This document shows, piece after piece, positions 32,943 to 39,221 of a stretch of 39,221 nt of DNA. Source of the DNA: RECO01 sp050485385. Its GTDB lineage: Bacteria > Pseudomonadota > Alphaproteobacteria > Geminicoccales > Geminicoccaceae. The stretch is from NCBI GenBank assembly GCA_050485385.1, contig JBJHBG010000036.1, positions 1-39,221 on the forward strand, in the 5' to 3' direction. The translations under genes were made by a program, and so were the position numbers. Under the pieces are notes generated by a model. That model made no database searches. It was given only the letters and a program-made list of their open reading frames with translations, and was not told the origin of the DNA. The number at the start of each line of letters is the position of its first letter. The first letter of the stretch is position 1.

Positions 32943-34802
32943 TCAGACGCCGCCGAGGAAGATGATGCCGAGACCCGCTGCGGCGGCCGCCAGTCGCAGC
33001 GGCCAGCGGCCGGCCGTGCCGACGACCGCCGTGCTGAGTAGCCAGAGCCCTGCCAGGATCTTGACCAGCGCCAGGACCGCCCAGCCGGGGCTGGCCGCGA
33101 GCTGCAACAGCGACGGGTTGGCAACGAAGCCCAAGGGCACCACGAACAGGCCGAGGCCGACGGCCATCGAGCGGAATGCGACCGCCAGCCAGGGCGCCTT
33201 GGCGATGCCGGCGGCGATGAAGACGTTGCCGCACACCGGTGGGGTGATGGTGCAGAGCAGTGCGTACCAGAACACGAAGAGGTGCGCGTAGAGGTCCGGC
33301 AGGCCCAGCGCCACCAAGGCCGGCCCGGCGACGGAGACGCAGATCACGTAGGCGGCCGTGGTCGGCAACTCCATGCCGAGGACGAGTGCGGCGAGGCCGG
33401 TGAGGAGGAGGGCGATCCACAAGGACTCGCCCGCGACCGACAGGATCAGGGCGGTGATCTTGATGCCGAGCCCGGTCAGGTTGAAGACGCCGACGATCAA
33501 GGACGCGCAGACGATGATCGCCGCGATCTGCGCGATCTGCTTCGCCCCCTCTTCGGCTGCCGCCCACAGCCGCGCCGCCCAGCGCCGGAGCCGCACGGCA
33601 CCGGTCGAATCGAGCAGCAGCAGGGCCAGCATCGCCATCGCCGCCCAGAAGGCGGCGTAGGGGGCGGTATAGGGCGTGAAGGCGAGCACGTGGATCAGGA
33701 TGCCGAAGGGGACGAGGAAGAAGGGCACGGTACGGGCGACGAAGCCCCAGCCGGGCAACTCGTCGCGCCTGAGTCCGTGCAGGTCGTAGCGGATCGCGTA
33801 TTGGTGGATCGCCACCCAGCAGGTGGCGAAGAAGAGCAGGGCTGGGAGCGATGCCGCGACCATGATCTCGGCGTAGGGGACCGCCAAAAGCTCGGCCATG
33901 ACGAAGATGCCGGCACCCATCAACGGCGGCATGATCTGGCCGCCGGTCGAGGCGACGGCCTCGGTCGCGGCCGCCAGGGTGCGCGGATAGCCAAGCCGAA
34001 TCATCGCCGGAATGGTGACCATACCGGTCGAGGCGGTGTTGGCCGCGGCCACGCCCGAGATCGAGCCGTAGAGCGCGGAGGAGACGATGGCGACCTTCGC
34101 CGCACCGGCGCGCAGCCGGCCCGCGATCTGCGTCGCGACCGCCATGAAGCCGGTGCCGGCGGTGCCGGCCGAGATCAGCGCACCGAGGATGATGAAGGGG
34201 GCGATGACCTCGGCCGAGATGCCGGTCAGGTTCGACCAGAGCCCGCCCTCGGTGATCGTCAGTGTGCCGAGGACGAAGGCGGGGCGCAGGCCGTCGTGGC
34301 CGAAATGGCCGGGGATGTGCTCGCCGAAGAAGCCGTAGATCAGGACGATCGTCGCCACCAGCGGCAGCACCCACTTGATCGCCCGGCGCGCGGCTTCCAG
34401 CACCACGAGGATCAAGGCGAGGGCGACCGCGAACTGCACCTCGCCCCGGAGCGCGCCGTACTGCCGGACCAGGCTCGCATGGTTCCAGACGACGTAGCCG
34501 GCAGCCAAAAGTCCGACGACGAGAAAGAGGGGGCCGGTCCAGCGTTCCCAGCGGTTGGCGGCCCCGCCCAAAAGGAAGATCCACGGCAGCGCCAGCATCA
34601 GGTGCGCGGGTCGCGTCACCAGCGCCGGAACGAGTCCCGAGAACACCAAGTAGAGGTGAAAGCCGACGGTACCCGCCGCCAACAGGCCGGTCAGCCACTG
34701 CCGGACGTGGATGTCGCGCAAGGGGCCGGCCAACGGCGCGGCAGGGTCGATCCCGCGCTGCTCCACCTGGAACAGCGCGGGCGGCGCTGAGGGATCGCGC
34801 AT
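32943..34802 (-). CDS. TRAP transporter fused permease (DctQM fusion, TAXI system)
   Basis: 619-aa inner-membrane protein with about 16 or more helices. The N-terminal third is the small-subunit-like part ('LTGLLAAGTVGFHLYLVFSG'), and from about 180 the large-subunit transport domain follows ('YGSISGVAAANTASTGMVTIPAMIRLGYPRTLAAATEAVASTGGQIMPPLMGAGIFVMAELLAVPYAEI', 'LGMELPTTAAYVICV', 'TITPPVCGNVFIAAGIAK'). This fused architecture belongs to TAXI-type TRAP systems, and the TAXI binding protein gene is directly upstream, 34 bases away. The ATG at 34802 gives a normal length. Ligands of TAXI systems include glutamate and other carboxylates; none can be assigned here. Confidence 0.92.
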   Translation of the reverse strand: MRDPSAPPALFQVEQRGIDPAAPLAGPLRDIHVRQWLTGLLAAGTVGFHLYLVFSGLVPALVTRPAHLMLALPWIFLLGGAANRWERWTGPLFLVVGLLAAGYVVWNHASLVRQYGALRGEVQFAVALALILVVLEAARRAIKWVLPLVATIVLIYGFFGEHIPGHFGHDGLRPAFVLGTLTITEGGLWSNLTGISAEVIAPFIILGALISAGTAGTGFMAVATQIAGRLRAGAAKVAIVSSALYGSISGVAAANTASTGMVTIPAMIRLGYPRTLAAATEAVASTGGQIMPPLMGAGIFVMAELLAVPYAEIMVAASLPALLFFATCWVAIHQYAIRYDLHGLRRDELPGWGFVARTVPFFLVPFGILIHVLAFTPYTAPYAAFWAAMAMLALLLLDSTGAVRLRRWAARLWAAAEEGAKQIAQIAAIIVCASLIVGVFNLTGLGIKITALILSVAGESLWIALLLTGLAALVLGMELPTTAAYVICVSVAGPALVALGLPDLYAHLFVFWYALLCTITPPVCGNVFIAAGIAKAPWLAVAFRSMAVGLGLFVVPLGFVANPSLLQLAASPGWAVLALVKILAGLWLLSTAVVGTAGRWPLRLAAAAAGLGIIFLGGV

Positions 34803-34836
34803 GCGGACGGCGGCCGGCCTCGGTGTCGGTGCGGGA

Positions 34837-35799
34837 TCACTTGGCGGCGGGCAGGGCGATGCCGGCTTCCTCGTAGTAGCGTGCCGCTCCCGGATGCACC
34901 TCCGCCCAGAGGTACTGGACGAGCTCCGGGCTGACGCCGGCCCACCAGGGCTGCTCGCCGGCGAGCGCGTCCTTGTTCTCCCAGAAGGTGCGGGTGATGG
35001 CGTAGGCCGCGTCGTCCGACATGTTGGTGGTGCCGTAGGCGCCCACCGGCACACCCACCGTCGGCACGTCCGCGTCCTGTCCGCGATAGGTGCCGGCGGC
35101 GATGGTGATCGGCCCGGACTGCGCGTCCAGCGCGACCACGCGCTCGCGCTCCTCGTCGGTGAGCGGTACGATCACGACGTCGAGGGTGGTGGCAAGCTCG
35201 GTCAGGCCCGGGGTCGGGTGCGACGAACAGGTCGAGTAGCCGTCGATCCGGCGGTTGCGCATGGCGTTGGCGGCCGCCGAAAGCTCGAGGTCGACGAGGT
35301 CGATCGCGTCCTCCAGCTCCAGCGCCTGGAGGACGGCGCGCGTGCGGCCCTCGCAGAAGGTGCCGGTGCCGCCGGCAACGAAGGTCTTGCCGGCCAGATC
35401 GCTCATGCTGGCGACGCCGCTGTCGGCGCGCACCACGATGTGCAGCGTCACGTAGGGCATGACGAACAGCGTGCGCGCCCCGTCGAAGGGCTGATCGTCG
35501 GCGAAGGCGCCGCTCGGCTCGGCTGCCGCCTGCAACAGGCTCGGCGGTGTGGTGAAGAGGAAGTTGCCCGGCCGGACGGCTGCCTCCTTCACGTTCTGCA
35601 CCGAGCCCTGGCTCTCCTCGACCGTCGGCGAGAAGTCCCCGGTGCCGCGCAGCAACTCGGCGAGCTGCACCATCATCACGTAGTAGGACGACGCCGACGA
35701 GGCGGACTTGAGCGTGATGCGCTCGCTCGCGGCGGCAGGGGCACTCGCTGCGAGCGCCATGGCAACGAGGCCGGCAACCATCCGGGGCCGTACGGTCAT
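34837..35799 (-). CDS. TAXI family TRAP transporter solute-binding protein
   Basis: 320-aa periplasmic protein with signal peptide at about 1-25 (cleavage near AAAS-E). TAXI features: 'ITLKSASSASSYYVMMVQLAELLRG' near the N-terminus, 'VEESQGSVQNVKEAAVRPGNFLFTTP', 'SMSDLAGKTFVAGGTGTFCE' and the C-terminal 'HPGAARYYEEAGI'. It delivers the ligand to the fused permease encoded next. The ATG at 35799 has GGGAGGAC upstream. The 148-base upstream gap to the exporter gene shows no further gene. Confidence 0.9.
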   Translation of the reverse strand: MTVRPRMVAGLVAMALAASAPAAASERITLKSASSASSYYVMMVQLAELLRGTGDFSPTVEESQGSVQNVKEAAVRPGNFLFTTPPSLLQAAAEPSGAFADDQPFDGARTLFVMPYVTLHIVVRADSGVASMSDLAGKTFVAGGTGTFCEGRTRAVLQALELEDAIDLVDLELSAAANAMRNRRIDGYSTCSSHPTPGLTELATTLDVVIVPLTDEERERVVALDAQSGPITIAAGTYRGQDADVPTVGVPVGAYGTTNMSDDAAYAITRTFWENKDALAGEQPWWAGVSPELVQYLWAEVHPGAARYYEEAGIALPAAK

Positions 35800-35947
35800 G
35801 ATGTCCTCCCTTGGCCGTCGCGGACCATGCGAACCGGCACCGCTTGGTTTCCCCATCTGCGTGGGCTTGTAAACCGCTTTCGGCTCGAACGCGCGCGACG
35901 GAGTGGAGGGATCGGGCGGCGAGTGCCCCCTGCCCGCGCCTTGCGCA

Positions 35948-37864
<1,917 letters not shown>

Positions 37865-37897
37865 GTGGCTCCTGCTCCGTTGCATGACGGAGCCGCG

Positions 37898-37928
37898 TCG
37901 ATAGAACCTCGACCATGCTCGAGGTCAA
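37898..37928 (-). promoter_or_regulatory. SoxR box inside a 19-bp-spacer promoter of the ABC exporter
   Basis: The perfect dyad ACCTCGA-CCATGC-TCGAGGT spans 37906-37925. On the minus strand TTGACC (37928-37923) and TATCGA (37903-37898) flank it with a 19-base spacer, the same over-long geometry as the SoxR-activated soxS promoter (TTTACC-19-TATACT). It lies between the exporter start and soxR. Confidence 0.75.
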
Positions 37929-37940
37929 GGAGGAACGGCC

Positions 37941-38378
37941 ATGCCGCCCGGCTTGAGCGTCGGTGAGGTCAGCGCCCGCAGCGGTGTCCCCGTCTCGACG
38001 CTGCACTTCTACGAGGCCAAGGGCCTGATCCGCGGCTGGCGCACCGCCGGCAACCAGCGCCGCTTCGGCCGCGACGTGCTCCGGCGCGTGGCCATCGTCA
38101 AGGTGGCGCAGCGCGCCGGACTCTCGCTCGACCGCATCCGCACCGCACTCGCCACTCTGGGTGCGGAGCGGCGACCCACCAACGCGGATTGGGAGCGCCT
38201 GTCGCGCTCGTGGCGTGACGAGTTGGACGACCGCATCGCCCGCCTGCAACGCCTGCGCGACCAACTCGACGGCTGCATCGGCTGCGGCTGCCTGTCGCTC
38301 GCGGTCTGCCCCCTGCGCAACCCCGGCGACCGGCTCGCCGAGGAAGGCAGCGGCCCCCGCCTGTTGGACCCGGATTGA
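37941..38378 (+). CDS. soxR: Redox-sensitive MerR-family activator SoxR
   Basis: 145-aa regulator. The MerR winged helix-turn-helix is at about 5-75 ('SVGEVSARSGVPVSTLHFYEAKGLIRGWRTAGNQRRF'), the dimer helix at about 80-110. The [2Fe-2S] cluster ligands C-x2-C-x-C-x5-C are Cys112, 115, 117 and 123 ('CIGCGCLSLAVC'). Cluster oxidation by superoxide or redox-cycling drugs activates target promoters. A perfect AAGGAGGA precedes the ATG. No soxS is present, as expected outside enterics, where SoxR directly controls exporters and oxidoreductases; the divergent exporter is the evident target. Confidence 0.95.
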   Translation: MPPGLSVGEVSARSGVPVSTLHFYEAKGLIRGWRTAGNQRRFGRDVLRRVAIVKVAQRAGLSLDRIRTALATLGAERRPTNADWERLSRSWRDELDDRIARLQRLRDQLDGCIGCGCLSLAVCPLRNPGDRLAEEGSGPRLLDPD

Positions 38379-38401
38379 GGGAGGAGACAAGGCAAGGGCA
38401 G

Positions 38402-38571
38402 GGGGGCTTTTTGCCCTCTACGACCCCCGGCCGACGGCTGCGCCGCCGGCACGTCGTCGATGGACGAGGCCAAACGTGTCGCGTGCCCGACGGTTCGTGG
38501 TGGCGGCCATTGTCCGCACTGCCGGCGGCCTTGGCCGTCGGCTTGGGGGTCGTAGGGGGCCGAAAGCCCCC
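38402..38571. repeat. Inverted pair of REP-like hairpins (units 2 and 3)
   Basis: The 37-base arm at 38402-38438 (GGGGGCTTTTTGCCC...ACCCCCGGCCGACGGC) returns in inverse orientation at 38534-38571 with roughly 33 of 38 positions matching. Each arm also folds into its own G5C/GCCC hairpin; the right one is AGGGGGC-CGAAA-GCCCCCT (38554-38572). The inner ~95 bases show no gene. It fills the gap between soxR and the DsbD fragment and may act as a bidirectional terminator. Confidence 0.6.
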
Positions 38572-38583
38572 TGATGTCTTCCC

Positions 38584-39066
38584 TCAGCCCTTGGCCGCGC
38601 TGTCGAGGGCGGTGCGGACGATGCCGGGGGTGAGGACTTGCGGCAGCACCTTCGCAGCGCCGCCATTGGCGCCATAGACCACGTAGAGCGGCACGCCCGG
38701 GTGGTCGTAGCGCTTCAGGTAGTCGGCGATGGCGGCGTTGCGGTTGGTCCAGTCGCCGACGAGATAGGTGATGCCGTTGTCGCGGAGCCGGCGCTCGAAC
38801 TCGCGGCCGGAGAGGGCGACGCCCTCGTTGACTTGGCAGGTGATGCACCAAGCGGCGGTCATGTGGACGAACACGGGCTCGCCGGCGGCGCGGGCCCGGG
38901 CGAGGCGGTTGGCGTCGAACCGTTCGCCGAGGGCGAGCGGCTCGCCCTCGCCGGTGGCGGCGGTGACCGGGAGGGTGATGGCGGGCACCGCCAACAGGGC
39001 GAGGGCGGCGACGCCGGCGGCGGCACCGGCGAGCCGCGCCGGCCGGGTGGCACCGCCACGAGGTTC
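38584..39066 (-). pseudogene. 5'-truncated DsbD-type thiol:disulfide interchange protein, C-terminal domain
   Basis: The minus-strand frame encodes the last transmembrane helix ('ARLAGAAAGVAALALLAVPAITLP') and the periplasmic thioredoxin-like domain of DsbD/ScsB-type proteins: 'FDANRLARARAAGEPVFVHMTAAWCITCQVNEGVAL', active site Cys-Ile-Thr-Cys, then 'VPLYVVYG'. The frame meets TGA at 39069-39067 and the rest of the membrane domain is absent, replaced by an unrelated coiled-coil sequence. Normal family members have about 600 residues; about 160 remain. The CxxC is intact, but without start signal and membrane domain it is probably not functional. Confidence 0.65.
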
Positions 39067-39221
39067 TCAACACGCGTCTGCAGCTCCGACGCTTCGCGCT
39101 GCGCGGCGTCAAGCGCCGCCCGCAGCGATAGGAGCTGAGAGGACACTATCTCATTCTCGCGCCGCAGGGTGGCCGCCTGCATGCCGACGATCTCCCTCTC
39201 GCGGCGTTCCGCGGCGCATTC
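39061..39221 (-). CDS. Coiled-coil protein fragment (cut by window end)
   Basis: The minus-strand frame is open at the window edge and reads 'ERREREIVG' then 'MQAATLRRENEIVSSQLLSLRAALDAAQREASELQTRVENL', a heptad-rich, charged coiled coil. After that it runs into DsbD sequence out of frame (to a stop at 38859), so its natural C-terminus is lost. No family can be named. Confidence 0.45.

Noticed and set aside
32767..34698. A 643-codon minus-strand frame inside the TAXI permease region
   Set aside because: It is out of frame with the permease, which has clear membrane helices and family motifs, and shows no domain of its own.

Overview
The window is very GC-rich, with short intergenic gaps, Shine-Dalgarno starts, many GTG starts and ATGA/GTGA stop-start overlaps. 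The gene content (TRAP transporters including a fused TAXI-type permease, an RcdA/DUF1465-like protein, IclR-controlled peptide uptake, SoxR) points to a free-living heterotrophic alphaproteobacterium, probably of the Rhodospirillales/Geminicoccales type. The taxon is inferred; no rRNA is present.

Layout. 1-1775: 3' end of an Fe(III)-type ABC importer (permease and ATPase). 1772-3442 (-): class I aminotransferase and a small RcdA-like protein. 3566-5041 (+): a first M81 (MlrC-like) metallopeptidase. 5090-6792 (-): lytic transglycosylase and N-formylglutamate amidohydrolase. 6884-6958: tRNA-Val(GAC). 7035-9802 is a decayed stretch: a lipoprotein gene broken by three frame changes, a DUF2252 gene lacking an internal block, and an ABC ATPase remnant. 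9946-11187 (+): M20 peptidase.

11308-23727 is the core of the window. On the minus strand an IclR regulator is followed by three consecutive, divergent M81 metallopeptidases, a peptide-binding protein, a fused OppD-OppF ATPase and two Opp/Dpp permeases; a class III aminotransferase is divergent from iclR. The same 17-bp dyad, GTTTCGC-N3-GCGGAAC, lies in three promoter positions here (19841, 21441, 22307), which strongly suggests one IclR regulon for peptide import, M81 hydrolysis and amino-group removal. Downstream (+) are a DctPQM TRAP transporter and a GhrA-like 2-hydroxyacid dehydrogenase, possibly part of the same catabolic module.

27713-31310: glycine-zipper lipoprotein, HD-domain protein, a gamma-glutamyltransferase-like enzyme without signal peptide, and a divergent RraA-like protein lacking the aldolase R-D pair. 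31643-32780: an IS481-family insertion sequence. 32943-35799 (-): TAXI-type TRAP transporter. 35948-38378: ABC exporter and SoxR, divergent around a SoxR box in a promoter with a 19-bp spacer. 38402-38571: an inverted pair of REP-like hairpins. The window ends in a 5'-truncated DsbD C-terminal domain joined to an unrelated coiled-coil fragment.

As a whole it is a transport-rich catabolic region (two ABC importers, two TRAP systems) with many amide-bond hydrolases (four M81, M20, GGT-like, formylglutamate amidohydrolase), interrupted by IS remnants and pseudogenes.
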